Positions 24,555 to 32,819 of a stretch of 64,000 nt of DNA are shown here, one piece after another. The notes beneath the pieces are model-generated. The model was not told where the DNA came from. It made no database searches and was given only the letters and a program-made list of their open reading frames with translations. Both the position numbers and the translations under genes were made by a program. Each line of letters starts with the position of its first letter. Positions within the stretch are counted from its first letter, which is position 1. This stretch comes from Bradyrhizobium diazoefficiens (GTDB lineage Bacteria > Pseudomonadota > Alphaproteobacteria > Rhizobiales > Xanthobacteraceae), in NCBI RefSeq assembly GCF_018131185.1, contig NZ_JAFCJE010000004.1, forward strand, positions 682,001 through 746,000, written 5' to 3'.

Positions 24555-25451
24555 ATGAGGAACGCTGAATTGGATATTGAAGAGATACGGACGTTCGTCG
24601 AAATCGCCGACGCCGGGGGGATTTCGTCCGCCGCGACACGGCTGGGCGTCGCCAAATCGATCGTCAGTCGTCGGCTCCTCCGGCTTGAAGCGGAACTTGG
24701 CGTTCAACTGCTTGCAAGAACGACCCGCGGGGCTGCCCTCACGGAGGCCGGCGTCACCTTCCGAGACCATGCAGCCAGAGTCCACGCGGAGATCGAGGCA
24801 GCAAAGGAGGCAGTTTTACCCGCCGGAGAACTGCGCGGCCGCTTGCGAGTTGCAGTGCCGCTTTCTTTCGGCCCGACCCACTTCGCTCCCATCCTAGCGG
24901 AAATGGGCCGGCGCCATCCCCATCTCCAGATCCAGACCTGCTACAGCGATCGCTTCGTCGATCTCATCGCAGAAGGATATGATTGCGCGATACGCGTTGG
25001 CCATCTTCAGGACTCCAATCTGATCGCAAGGCGCGTCGGTCCCGTCTATGGGAAGCTTCTCGCCAGCCCGGACTACATCAAGACCCATGGGTCGCCTGAA
25101 TCGCCGGAGGAACTCCTCGGCCACGAAGCCCTCATGCAGGGCACCGAAGCGTGGCAACTCATGGATGGCGACAAGATCATCACAGTGCGTCCGCAGGGGC
25201 GCTTCAAGGCCGACAACGGCACAGCTCTGGTTTTTGCTGCCTTGGCAGGACTTGGGGTCGCCTACCTTCCCGACAGGCTCACCCAAGAATACGTAGCCTC
25301 CGGCGCGCTCGTGCCCGTCATGACACGATATCCCCCGTCGCCGGCGGGTGCGTATGTGATCCGCCCGCCGGGTCAGCATCCCGCGCGGAAGATACGGGTT
25401 CTCACCGAGTTGCTGATCGAGTATTGCGAGCCGGCTCCGCAGCCGGCGTAA
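24555..25451 (+). CDS. LysR-family transcriptional regulator
   Basis: 298 residues from ATG 24555. The N-terminal winged helix has FVEIADAGGISSAATRLGVAKSIVSRRLLRLEAELGVQLLARTTRG, the standard LysR signature, followed by an inducer-binding domain (RLRVAVPLSFGPTHFAPILAEM). The wider frame upstream is excluded because it overlaps the divergent isochorismatase. A GTGTC-N7-GACAC dyad at 24525-24541 lies just before the start and could be part of a binding site, though this is weak. It is likely to control the adjacent hydrolase. Confidence 0.93.
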   Translation: MRNAELDIEEIRTFVEIADAGGISSAATRLGVAKSIVSRRLLRLEAELGVQLLARTTRGAALTEAGVTFRDHAARVHAEIEAAKEAVLPAGELRGRLRVAVPLSFGPTHFAPILAEMGRRHPHLQIQTCYSDRFVDLIAEGYDCAIRVGHLQDSNLIARRVGPVYGKLLASPDYIKTHGSPESPEELLGHEALMQGTEAWQLMDGDKIITVRPQGRFKADNGTALVFAALAGLGVAYLPDRLTQEYVASGALVPVMTRYPPSPAGAYVIRPPGQHPARKIRVLTELLIEYCEPAPQPA

Positions 25452-25479
25452 CCTCGCCTCACCCAATGTCGCGATCGGC

Positions 25480-25842
25480 TCAAGCTCTCTTCCCGCTCCT
25501 TTTGCTGAGCGGCGCGTTGCGACGCTCGCGTTTGCCGCGCGCGATCTCGGTGGCCAGCGCGTCCAGCTTCGGCTCCCAGAAACTCCTGAACTGACCGATC
25601 CACGCATCCACCGCGCGAAGGCCCGCAACATCGACCGAATAGAGGCGCCTTTGCGCCTCCGCCCGAACGTTGGCAAAGCCGCACTCTCGCAACACCTTCA
25701 GATGCTGCGAGACCGCCGCCTGGGTGATGCCGAACTCGGCCCCGATGGCTTCGACGACCTCACCGGACGCCATCTCCCCGGGCGCGAGCAGCTCGAGGAT
25801 GCGGCGGCGGACGGGATCGGCGAGGACCTCGAAGATTTGCAT
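25480..25842 (-). CDS. ArsR-family transcriptional regulator
   Basis: 120 residues with a winged helix: IFEVLADPVRRRILELLAPGEMASGEVVEAIGAEFGITQAAVSQHLKVLRECGFANVRAEAQRRLYSVD. There is no ELCVCDL-type Cys metal site in the recognition helix, so it is probably not a metal sensor. It belongs to the subgroup usually paired with SRPBCC/AHSA1 genes. The start ATG shares one base with the stop of the SRPBCC gene (TGATG), which strongly suggests translational coupling. A perfect palindrome at 26549-26570 is the candidate operator. Confidence 0.92.
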   Translation of the reverse strand: MQIFEVLADPVRRRILELLAPGEMASGEVVEAIGAEFGITQAAVSQHLKVLRECGFANVRAEAQRRLYSVDVAGLRAVDAWIGQFRSFWEPKLDALATEIARGKRERRNAPLSKRSGKRA

Positions 25843-26504
25843 CAGCTTCCTGTGCCGGGATGAGCGATGTCGGGCGGCATCTCGCCGCGATAGAACGCGA
25901 TGGTGCGGTCCGAGCGCTGCTTCGCCTCGTCAGGGTCGACTCCACTTGCGACATGCGCCGCGCGCCAATATTCGCCGCTCGTCGTCATGAAGTCCTTGCC
26001 CTCGGGCGAGACCATCCACGCCTCCGCCGTCTCGTGGTCGACCGACGCCCCGGTCGCAAGATATCGCTCGAGCCCCGCGAGCGCGAGATCCCAGCCGATC
26101 CCAACTGCACCCGGGCCGAATTGATTCCAATGATCCTCGATGATCGCGGTGTGTTCAAGCGTCAAACGCGCCTGACTTCGTTCCGCGCTCAGCTTGACGT
26201 CGATCCAGCTCACAGCGCCGCCGAACTCCCATGTCGCGGCGAAATGGCTCGGCGGCGTGCAGGCCGTGATGGTGCCGCCCGCATTGCCCTTGACCTGATA
26301 TCTTCCGCCGAGCTGGAGCTCTCCCTCGACCGGCGCGAACCAGCGCGGAATGCGCTCCTTGCTCGTTACCGCGTCCCAGAGATCGTCGACGCCAGTGTCG
26401 TAGAGCCGCGTCAGCGTCACGACACTCGCCGGCTTTCCGTCCTTGTCGAAATTGCGCACTGAACGCGCAACAAGCCCCAAGACTCTGGCGACGTCGATTT
26501 CCAT
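25842..26504 (-). CDS. SRPBCC/AHSA1-domain protein
   Basis: 220 residues from ATG 26504. The AHSA1 fold is seen from about residue 25: VVTLTRLYDTGVDDLWDAVTSKERIPRWFAPVEGELQLGGRYQVKGNAGGTI, then LTLEHTAIIEDHWNQFGPGAVGIGWDLALAGLERYL. The C-terminal extension (TTSGEYWRAAHVASGVDPDEAKQRSDRTIAFY) is common in this group. The fold binds hydrophobic ligands. It precedes arsR, the opposite of the frequent arsR-first order. Confidence 0.88.
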   Translation of the reverse strand: MEIDVARVLGLVARSVRNFDKDGKPASVVTLTRLYDTGVDDLWDAVTSKERIPRWFAPVEGELQLGGRYQVKGNAGGTITACTPPSHFAATWEFGGAVSWIDVKLSAERSQARLTLEHTAIIEDHWNQFGPGAVGIGWDLALAGLERYLATGASVDHETAEAWMVSPEGKDFMTTSGEYWRAAHVASGVDPDEAKQRSDRTIAFYRGEMPPDIAHPGTGS

Positions 26505-26548
26505 CACGCTTCTCCCTGACGTTTCGCTGGTGAATATCGGCCGCCACG

Positions 26549-26570
26549 AATATAAGTCAATACTTATATT
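26549..26570. promoter_or_regulatory. perfect 22-base palindrome, probable ArsR operator
   Basis: Arms AATATAAGT (26549-26557) and ACTTATATT (26562-26570) with spacer CAAT, an exact 9+9 inverted repeat and AT-rich in a GC-rich genome. It lies 45-66 bases upstream of the SRPBCC-arsR operon and 110 bases before the divergent cupin gene, so it may control both. AT-rich long palindromes of this form are typical ArsR/SmtB operators. Confidence 0.75.
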
Positions 26571-26679
26571 AATCCGTCTCGCTGCGTCAAACCGCCTCGC
26601 AGCCGGCGTGAACAAAACAGCTGTTTCGGCGTCTATCGGTGTCCCACCCGCCAAGCCTGGCATAAGACGGAAGAACCTC

Positions 26680-27039
26680 ATGAAAGTTCGTAAATTCGCC
26701 ATCTCCGATGCTTCGCTCGAACGCTCGCCGGGACAGGACGCCGACATCTTCGTCAGCAATATGGTCGACCAACGTCACGGCGGACCGATCACGATCGGCT
26801 ACGGCCGCTACGCGCCGAACCAGACTCTGGACGAAACCATGAAAGTCGACGATGTCATGTTCGTGATCGAGGGGAAGCTCTCGGTCACGAGCGGCGGCAG
26901 CACCGTCACCGCGGGGCCCGGCGAGATCGTCTACATGCCGAAGGGTGAGACGGTCACGATCCGCTCACACGAGCAAGGCGCCCTCACCGGTTTCGTCACC
27001 TATCCGCATTGGCAGGAGGCGCATGACGGCACCGGTTAG
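26680..27039 (+). CDS. cupin-domain protein
   Basis: 119 residues from ATG 26680 (after GGAAG). A single double-stranded beta-helix is seen: NQTLDETMKVDDVMFVIEGKLSVTSGGSTVTAGPGEIVYMPKGETVTIRSHEQGALTGFVTYPHW. The pattern fits the EutQ/cupin_2 group. The metal-binding GX5HXH motif is degenerate (Glu and Asp in place of the two His), so metal binding is doubtful. It faces away from the SRPBCC-arsR operon, with the shared palindrome between. Confidence 0.82.
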   Translation: MKVRKFAISDASLERSPGQDADIFVSNMVDQRHGGPITIGYGRYAPNQTLDETMKVDDVMFVIEGKLSVTSGGSTVTAGPGEIVYMPKGETVTIRSHEQGALTGFVTYPHWQEAHDGTG

Positions 27040-27112
27040 CCGCTGACGGCCAGACCTGCTGGATTGATCTTGCGGTCTGGCGTGAATGAACGAGACAACG
27101 GTTGATTTCCAC

Positions 27113-27284
27113 CGTCGTCGCCCGGCTTGCCGTCTTCGCTCAAGCTACGCCGGGCCGACACCGAGAGCCCGGCGAAGCCTTGGCGTAGCCGGGACCGGGC
27201 GACCCAGTACGCCGCGGCACCTCGGCTCAATCACAACCGTCTCTGGAATACTGGATCGCCCGATCGAGTCGGGCGATGACAGCG
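27113..27284. repeat. palindromic intergenic repeat, family A
   Basis: This stretch contains GCCCGGCTTGCC, CCGGGCGACCCAGTACGCCG and, near its end, ATACTGGATCGCCCGATC, GTCGGGCGATGACAG. It shares the CCGGGCGA-CCAGTAC module and the closing ACTGGAT-CGCCC part with 54124-54227. No open frame here looks coding. It fills most of the gap between the cupin and serine hydrolase genes. Confidence 0.6.
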
Positions 27285-27310
27285 AATGTGAGGCGCGAAC
27301 GTGCGACGTC

Positions 27311-28564
27311 CTACCCGCCCGCCATCAGCGCCTTCGCCAGCGCCATGTAGGCCGGCAGCGTCACGGGGTCGTTGGCGGCGTTGCCCGCCATGGGATGCGA
27401 TGCATAACGCGCGATCACCATTTCAGCCTTGGGATCGATGTAGATGCCCTGACCGTGGACGCCACGCGCCATGTAGGCACCGTGTTCGTTGTGCGTCACC
27501 CACCATTGATTGCAGTAGGACGCGCCCGGCAGCGTGGTATAGCCGGCCGGCTTGAATTTTTCGGGATCGCCGCCGCGCGCGATGTCCTCGACCACTTGTG
27601 ATGGCACGACCTGGCGGCCGTTGAAGCGACCGTGATTGCGCATGGTCTCGCCGAAGCGGGCCAGATCGCGCAGTGTCGTGGAGAGCCCGCCGCCGCCGCT
27701 CTCGGTGCCGATGCGGTCGACGTGATAGTGCGCATCCTCCTCCGCCCCCATCGGCTGCCAGATGCGCTCCGATAGCAGGTCGGACAAGGTCATGCCGCTG
27801 GCGCGCCTGATGATCCAGGCCAGCACGTCGGTGTTGACGGTCTTGTAGGCAAAGGCCTTCCCGTGCTCGCCCTGCTTCTTCTGTGCGACGAGAAAATCGA
27901 AGATGGTAGTCGCGCCTTCATAGCCGGGCGGGATCGGCGCCATGCCGTTGGCGCGCCGCAGGCCCCAGACATCCGAATTCTTGTCGGTATAGACTTCGGT
28001 GTAGAGAAGCCCCGTGGTCATATCCATGACCTCGTGCACGCGCGCGTCGCCGAACGCGCTCGCCTTCAGCTCCGGCACGTAGTCCGTCACCTGTGCTTGC
28101 GGATCGATCCTGCCCTCGGCGACCAGCATGCCTGCGAGCACGCCGGTGAACGACTTCGTCACGGACATCGCGATATGCGGCTTGTGCGGCTTCAACGCGC
28201 CGAAATAGCGCTCATAGATCAGCTTCCCCCGATGCAGCACCGCGATGCCGTCGGTGTAGGTCTCCTCCAGCATCTTTTCAAAGGTCATGGGCCGGCCATC
28301 CATCGTGGTCGAGGCGACCGCGCCGATGTCATGGTCCTGGCGCGGCAGCACCGACGCCGGCCCTGCCCCGCGCCAGACGTTCACCGTCGGCACCAGTTGG
28401 CGGATGTTGGACCACGCCCAGCGCAGCTCGGGGAAATTGCGGAACGAGCCGTCGTGGAAGGTGATGAGGCGGTCCGAGGACGGCGGGAAGCCGCGCATCC
28501 AGCCGAGGGAGTTGGGGTCGGTGGAGGTGGCGGGCTGTTGGCTGGGCGCGATCGCGGTGGACAT
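27311..28564 (-). CDS. beta-lactamase-related serine hydrolase (6-aminohexanoate-dimer hydrolase-like)
   Basis: 417 residues. SxxK is Ser134-Val-Thr-Lys137 (HIAMSVTKSFTGVLAGMLV), the Tyr motif is in AFAYKTVNTDVLAWIIRRASG, and a strand NQWWVTHNEHGAYMARGVHGQGIYIDP follows. The arrangement YERYFGALKPHKPHIAMSVTKS is typical of the NylB/EstB-like branch of class C serine hydrolases. No signal peptide is seen. The natural substrate is unknown. It is a different subgroup from the hydrolase at 14184. Confidence 0.88.
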   Translation of the reverse strand: MSTAIAPSQQPATSTDPNSLGWMRGFPPSSDRLITFHDGSFRNFPELRWAWSNIRQLVPTVNVWRGAGPASVLPRQDHDIGAVASTTMDGRPMTFEKMLEETYTDGIAVLHRGKLIYERYFGALKPHKPHIAMSVTKSFTGVLAGMLVAEGRIDPQAQVTDYVPELKASAFGDARVHEVMDMTTGLLYTEVYTDKNSDVWGLRRANGMAPIPPGYEGATTIFDFLVAQKKQGEHGKAFAYKTVNTDVLAWIIRRASGMTLSDLLSERIWQPMGAEEDAHYHVDRIGTESGGGGLSTTLRDLARFGETMRNHGRFNGRQVVPSQVVEDIARGGDPEKFKPAGYTTLPGASYCNQWWVTHNEHGAYMARGVHGQGIYIDPKAEMVIARYASHPMAGNAANDPVTLPAYMALAKALMAGG

Positions 28565-28681
28565 GCAAGGTAGCTCCGGAGAGAACGACGCGGATGTCGT
28601 ATCACGGCGGAACGTGACGGAGATCCGACGTTTGCGCCGGGTCCCTGCGCGCCGATCAGGACGGCGCAGCGCAAATCCGTT

Positions 28682-30922
28682 TCACCACCGCGCTGTCGCA
28701 CTCCCGAGCACGGTCCGTCCCTGCGTGAAGGAGCAGGTCCCGGCGTTGCAGATCGGCACGCGTTCATCCGACAGGTTCCGCGCATTCACGGCGAGCCGCA
28801 TGCCGCGATAGTCGTAATGCGCCCCCGCATCGAACGCCATGATGGCGGGATTTCTGATCGTGTTGACCTCGTCCGCCCAGGTCTGCCCGATCCAGCGCGC
28901 ACCGGCACCGATGCCAAAGCCTGCAAGCGGGCCGGTCTGCCAGGTGTAGTCGAGGAAAATCGCGGCCTGCTGCAACGGCACGCCGATCGGCACCTTGCCA
29001 AGATCGAGGCCATTGCTGCGCGTGACGGTCGCATCGGTGTAGCTGTAGGACGCGATGCCCTTGAGTCCCTCGGCCAACGACAGCACGGCTTCGAGCTCCG
29101 CGCCGCGCGATCGGACTTGGCCGGTCTGCACCGAGAAGCTGGGAAAGGCCGGATCGATGGTCAGCACGTTGTCCTTGGTCAGGTCGAACCAGGTCGCCGT
29201 GAAGTAACTGTTCCAGCCGAGAGGTTGATATTTGATGCCGGCTTCGAAAGATTCACCCGTTGTCGGCACGAACGGCGTGCTGCCGCGCTGTGGGGCCGTC
29301 GTGCCGGTCAGCGGCAGAAACGACGTCGCATAGTTCACATAAGGAGCAAGGCCGGACTCGAACAGATACAACAATCCGGCGCGGCCGGTGAACTTGCCGG
29401 GCGCACTATCGCTCGTCACGCCCGTAAGGTCGTTGCGGTTCGACAGCGCGGCAAAGTCCTGCCGGCCGCCGATGGTCAGCCGCCAGCCGCCCCAGGCCAT
29501 CTGATCCTGTGCGTAGAGCCCGACCTGGCCGAGCGTTTGGTTGTTGGCGCTCATCAGCCCCAGAGGGGTCGTCGGCGCCGAGCTGCCGTAGACCGGATTG
29601 GTCAGATCGAGCGACGGCGCCAGGCCCGCATAATAGTCCAGCGTCGTGCCTTGCCGGAAATAGTCGACGCCTGCGAGCACCGTATGCTTGACCGGACCTG
29701 TGACCAGCTTGGCCTCGATCTGATTATCGACGTTGAACGTGTTCAGCCATTCCCGGAACGTCGCACCATAGCGGTTGAGCGTGCGCCCGTCGGGCGAGAG
29801 GCTGAGAGCATCGACCATGTTGCCCTCGAACGACACGTGCCCGATCCGGACATGCTGCCGGAAGGCCAGCGCCTCATTGATGCGATGGTCGAGCCTGTAT
29901 CCGATCGAGGCCTGCCATTGCGTAAGCGCGTCGAATGCGGGGTCGCCGAGACGAATATTGGTGACCACGCCCGTCACTGGGTTACGCAGATAATACGGCC
30001 ACATCGAGGTCTTGCTGCGCTCATACTCGGCCAGCACGGTGAGTGTCGTATCCTCACCCAGCTTGGCGGTAAAGCTCGGGGCGAGAAACACGCGGTCATC
30101 CCAGGTCCCCGGGATTTGCGTGCCGCTGTCACGCACCAGGCCGGTGAAGCGGTAAAGCAGCTTGTCGTTGTCGAGCGTTGGCCCGCTGAAGTCGAACCTG
30201 CCCTGATGACGATCGAAATTTCCGATATCGAGGCCGACCTCATTGAACCGCTTATCGAGCGGCATCTTGCTCACATAGTTCACCATGCCGCCGGCTTCGT
30301 TGGCGCCGTACAGCACCGATGACGGACCGCGCATCACCTCGATTCGCTCGGCTCCGTAGGGTTCGTTGCGAAAATAGGCGAACGAACCATTGCCCTGCCG
30401 CAAGCCGTCACGGTAGTTGCCATACACGTTGGCCGCAAATCCCCGGATCAGAAACTGATCATAACGGGGATCGAAACCGTAGGGCTGCGTCTGCACACCG
30501 GCCGTGTAGGCCAACGCCTCGCCGACCGTTCGCGCACCGGTGTCGCGGATCTGATCTTGCGTCACGACCGAGATGGACTGCGGCGTCTCGATCAACGCCG
30601 TGTTCGTCTTGGTGCCGGTGGCGCTGCGCGTCGCGACGAAGCCCTGCACGGGACCGATCGCGCTCTGCAGCGTCGGGGCCGATGCCGGAGCTCCCGCCGC
30701 AAGCTGTGCTGGCCGTGGTGGATTGGCGCGTTGGGGCGGTCGCCGCACGCTGCTTGCGGCTCCAGCTCGCGCGGCTTGCGCGCGGCGGGCCTGCGCCGGA
30801 GCTTCAACGGTCACTGGAGGTAGCTGAGCTTGAGCGTAACTCTTGCCGTCAAAGCCTGCATCCAACACAAACAAACTGCAGGTCGCGAGAAAACCACGCC
30901 TCACGGCATTCAAACCCAGCAT
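28682..30922 (-). CDS. TonB-dependent siderophore receptor
   Basis: 746 residues. A signal peptide (about 30 residues, ending SYAQA) is followed by a TonB-box-like LPPVTVEAP, an Ala/Pro/Arg-rich linker, the plug domain (about 100-220: TPQSISVVTQDQIRDTGARTVGEALAYTAGVQTQPYG, then YDQFLIRGF) and a 22-strand barrel ending in an aromatic residue (ATARW). The FhuA/FoxA-like plug suggests import of hydroxamate-type siderophores; the ligand is unproven. A conserved Cys pair sits near the end (CNAGTC). No iron-responsive operator was recognised. Confidence 0.92.
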   Translation of the reverse strand: MLGLNAVRRGFLATCSLFVLDAGFDGKSYAQAQLPPVTVEAPAQARRAQAARAGAASSVRRPPQRANPPRPAQLAAGAPASAPTLQSAIGPVQGFVATRSATGTKTNTALIETPQSISVVTQDQIRDTGARTVGEALAYTAGVQTQPYGFDPRYDQFLIRGFAANVYGNYRDGLRQGNGSFAYFRNEPYGAERIEVMRGPSSVLYGANEAGGMVNYVSKMPLDKRFNEVGLDIGNFDRHQGRFDFSGPTLDNDKLLYRFTGLVRDSGTQIPGTWDDRVFLAPSFTAKLGEDTTLTVLAEYERSKTSMWPYYLRNPVTGVVTNIRLGDPAFDALTQWQASIGYRLDHRINEALAFRQHVRIGHVSFEGNMVDALSLSPDGRTLNRYGATFREWLNTFNVDNQIEAKLVTGPVKHTVLAGVDYFRQGTTLDYYAGLAPSLDLTNPVYGSSAPTTPLGLMSANNQTLGQVGLYAQDQMAWGGWRLTIGGRQDFAALSNRNDLTGVTSDSAPGKFTGRAGLLYLFESGLAPYVNYATSFLPLTGTTAPQRGSTPFVPTTGESFEAGIKYQPLGWNSYFTATWFDLTKDNVLTIDPAFPSFSVQTGQVRSRGAELEAVLSLAEGLKGIASYSYTDATVTRSNGLDLGKVPIGVPLQQAAIFLDYTWQTGPLAGFGIGAGARWIGQTWADEVNTIRNPAIMAFDAGAHYDYRGMRLAVNARNLSDERVPICNAGTCSFTQGRTVLGSATARW

Positions 30923-31187
30923 TCCAATCCCCGGTTAGAGAACAAGCTCAGCTGCTGACTTATGGGCACACGGAGACGGGGAAGCGAAGTTGAATGGGTC
31001 TAAACAATGCTCTCTCGTCGCGACTGTGACATAGTTGCGACTCCGGTGCTGCAAGCGCAGCATGCGCCAAGTTGCACGTCGCGCCTGCTTCGGGAGAATT
31101 CACGGGCGCCACGCGGAATAATCCGTGACAGCCGATGCGACAACCTCATCCGGCTTCCGCGCCAACGCATCCATCTGCGTCAGACAA

Positions 31188-31511
31188 TCAGGTCGGCGGC
31201 AATTCACCGAAAAGATCGAGCACGGGTACGCCGAGCGGCTCGAAGTGCTTGACGTTGCGGGACGGGATCGTCAGCGTATGCTGGCGCGCTGTGGCAGCAA
31301 TGATGATATCGGCAAACCCCGGCGCATGCCCCTGCCCGCGAGCCCGATCCGATAACTCTTCCGCAAGCGGCGCAGCCGCAGTGTCGAACGGATCACCTTT
31401 GATCATCGGCAGATAGGGGTCGGACGGCCCCAGTCGCCTAACCAGCCCTCGAGACCGCACGTTAGACAGGCAGCTAGAATCAACGCGCCGCGCCGCAGAA
31501 CCATCGTCCAA
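31188..31511 (-). pseudogene. remnant of a VapC-type PIN-domain toxin
   Basis: The C-terminal half (DTAAAPLAEELSDRARGQGHAPGFADIIIAATARQHTLTIPSRNVKHFEPLGVPVLDLF) matches the end of VapC PIN ribonucleases, where the pattern is D..IAA.A..H.LT..TRN..DF. The catalytic TRN-DF segment is altered to SRN-HF. The N-terminal part with the first catalytic Asp (usually LLDTN) is missing; the first 40 residues do not resemble a PIN domain. No VapB antitoxin gene was seen. The flanks (30923-31187 and 31512-31689) hold nothing recognisable apart from the receptor promoter region. Confidence 0.6.
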
Positions 31512-31689
31512 ACATTCGGCTAGCGAACAGAAGGTAGCGCCTGACGGTCAAGCTGGGACCGCCTTCCACAACCCAAACAGAGCAGGCAAAAATAGCCACC
31601 GAAAGCCGCGACGTCGGACGTATCATACGCCGCTTGTCAACTTATAGCCGAGAGATGGGTGGCCTGCCGATCCTGCGCGCCCCCCAACC

Positions 31690-31809
31690 TCATCCCGCCT
31701 TGAGCAGCCATCGAATCGGCAGCGCAATCACGAAGATCGTGGCCACACCTGCGGCCCACAGCGCAGCGAACCACAGCCACTGCCGCCAGGCGCGAGACAT
31801 CCGCGGCAT
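31690..31809 (-). CDS. DUF2474 small membrane protein, likely bd-oxidase accessory subunit
   Basis: 39 residues: PRMSRAWRQWLWFAALWAAG, then a hydrophobic stretch ending RWLLKAG, a single transmembrane helix. It matches the DUF2474 family (about 40 residues), found next to cyanide-insensitive cytochrome bd oxidase genes. The ATG at 31809 shares one base with the cioB stop codon (TGATG), so it is translationally coupled. By analogy with CydX it may stabilise the oxidase; that is inference. It is too short to be found by length-based gene calling. Confidence 0.85.
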   Translation of the reverse strand: MPRMSRAWRQWLWFAALWAAGVATIFVIALPIRWLLKAG

Positions 31810-32819
31810 CAATGATATCCCTCGCCGTGCCGCACCTTCCCGCGAAACAGCCAATAGACGTATCCGGTGTAGACGAGGATTACCGGCACCAGCACCGCCG
31901 CGCCGATGAGCAAGAACAACTGGCTGCTGGGATGCGTGGCTGCCTGCCAGATCGTGATCGAGGGCGGCACGATCATCGGCCACATGCTGATGCCCAGCCC
32001 GGCATAGGAAAGCAGGAAAAAGCCGAGCGCGCACAGGAACGGCATCCCATCCTCGCCCTTTGCGAGCGCGCGATGAAAGCGCCATGCCAGCAGGGCCAGA
32101 AGGATCGGCACCGGCGCTGCGTAAAGCATGTTCGGCAGCGTCAGCCAGCGCTCGCGAAACGCCGCGCTTTGGACGACCATCATCAGTGATATGAGGGCGA
32201 TGAAGCTGAGTGTCGCAAACCCGAGAACGCGTGCGTAGTAGCGGCAGCGTGACTGAAGCGCTCCTTCGGTCTTCCATATCAGCCAGCATGCGCCGAGCAG
32301 GCCGTAGCCGACGACGAGGGCAACACCGGTCAGAATCGAGAACGGTGTCAGCCAGTCCCACCAGCCGCCGGCGTAAGCACGCCCCTCCACGCGGATGCCC
32401 TGCACGATGGCGCCAAGGCAAACACCCTGGAGGAACGCCGCGGCAAAGCTGCCCCAGGAGAAGGCGCGGTCCCACCATACTTCACCGGCGGATGTGCGGG
32501 CCCGAAACCGCATTTCGAAGGCCACCCCGCGAAACACCAATGCAAGCAGCATCAGAATGAGCGGCATGTAGAGTGCGGGAAAGATGGTCGCATAGGCCAG
32601 CGGAAACACGGCGAACAATCCGCCGCCGCCCAGGACGAGCCAGGTTTCGTTGCCATCCCAGACCGGTGCCACGGAGTTGACCATGACATCGCGGTCGGCT
32701 CTCGCCGCCTCGGCCGGGAACAGGATGCCCACGCCGAGGTCGAAGCCGTCCATCACCACGTAGAGCAACACGGCCGTGGCAATCAGCAGCGCCCAAATCA
32801 GTGTGAGGTCGATGCTCAT
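31809..32819 (-). CDS. cioB: cytochrome bd-type quinol oxidase subunit II (cyanide-insensitive type)
   Basis: 336 residues, eight or so transmembrane helices. It starts DLTLIWALLIATAVLLYVVMDGFDLGVGILFP, the hallmark of CydB/CioB, and has the PVWDGNETWLVLGGGGLFAVFPLAYA motif. Together with CioA it oxidises quinol and reduces oxygen to water. Its start overlaps the cioA stop by four bases (ATGA). Confidence 0.94.
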   Translation of the reverse strand: MSIDLTLIWALLIATAVLLYVVMDGFDLGVGILFPAEAARADRDVMVNSVAPVWDGNETWLVLGGGGLFAVFPLAYATIFPALYMPLILMLLALVFRGVAFEMRFRARTSAGEVWWDRAFSWGSFAAAFLQGVCLGAIVQGIRVEGRAYAGGWWDWLTPFSILTGVALVVGYGLLGACWLIWKTEGALQSRCRYYARVLGFATLSFIALISLMMVVQSAAFRERWLTLPNMLYAAPVPILLALLAWRFHRALAKGEDGMPFLCALGFFLLSYAGLGISMWPMIVPPSITIWQAATHPSSQLFLLIGAAVLVPVILVYTGYVYWLFRGKVRHGEGYH

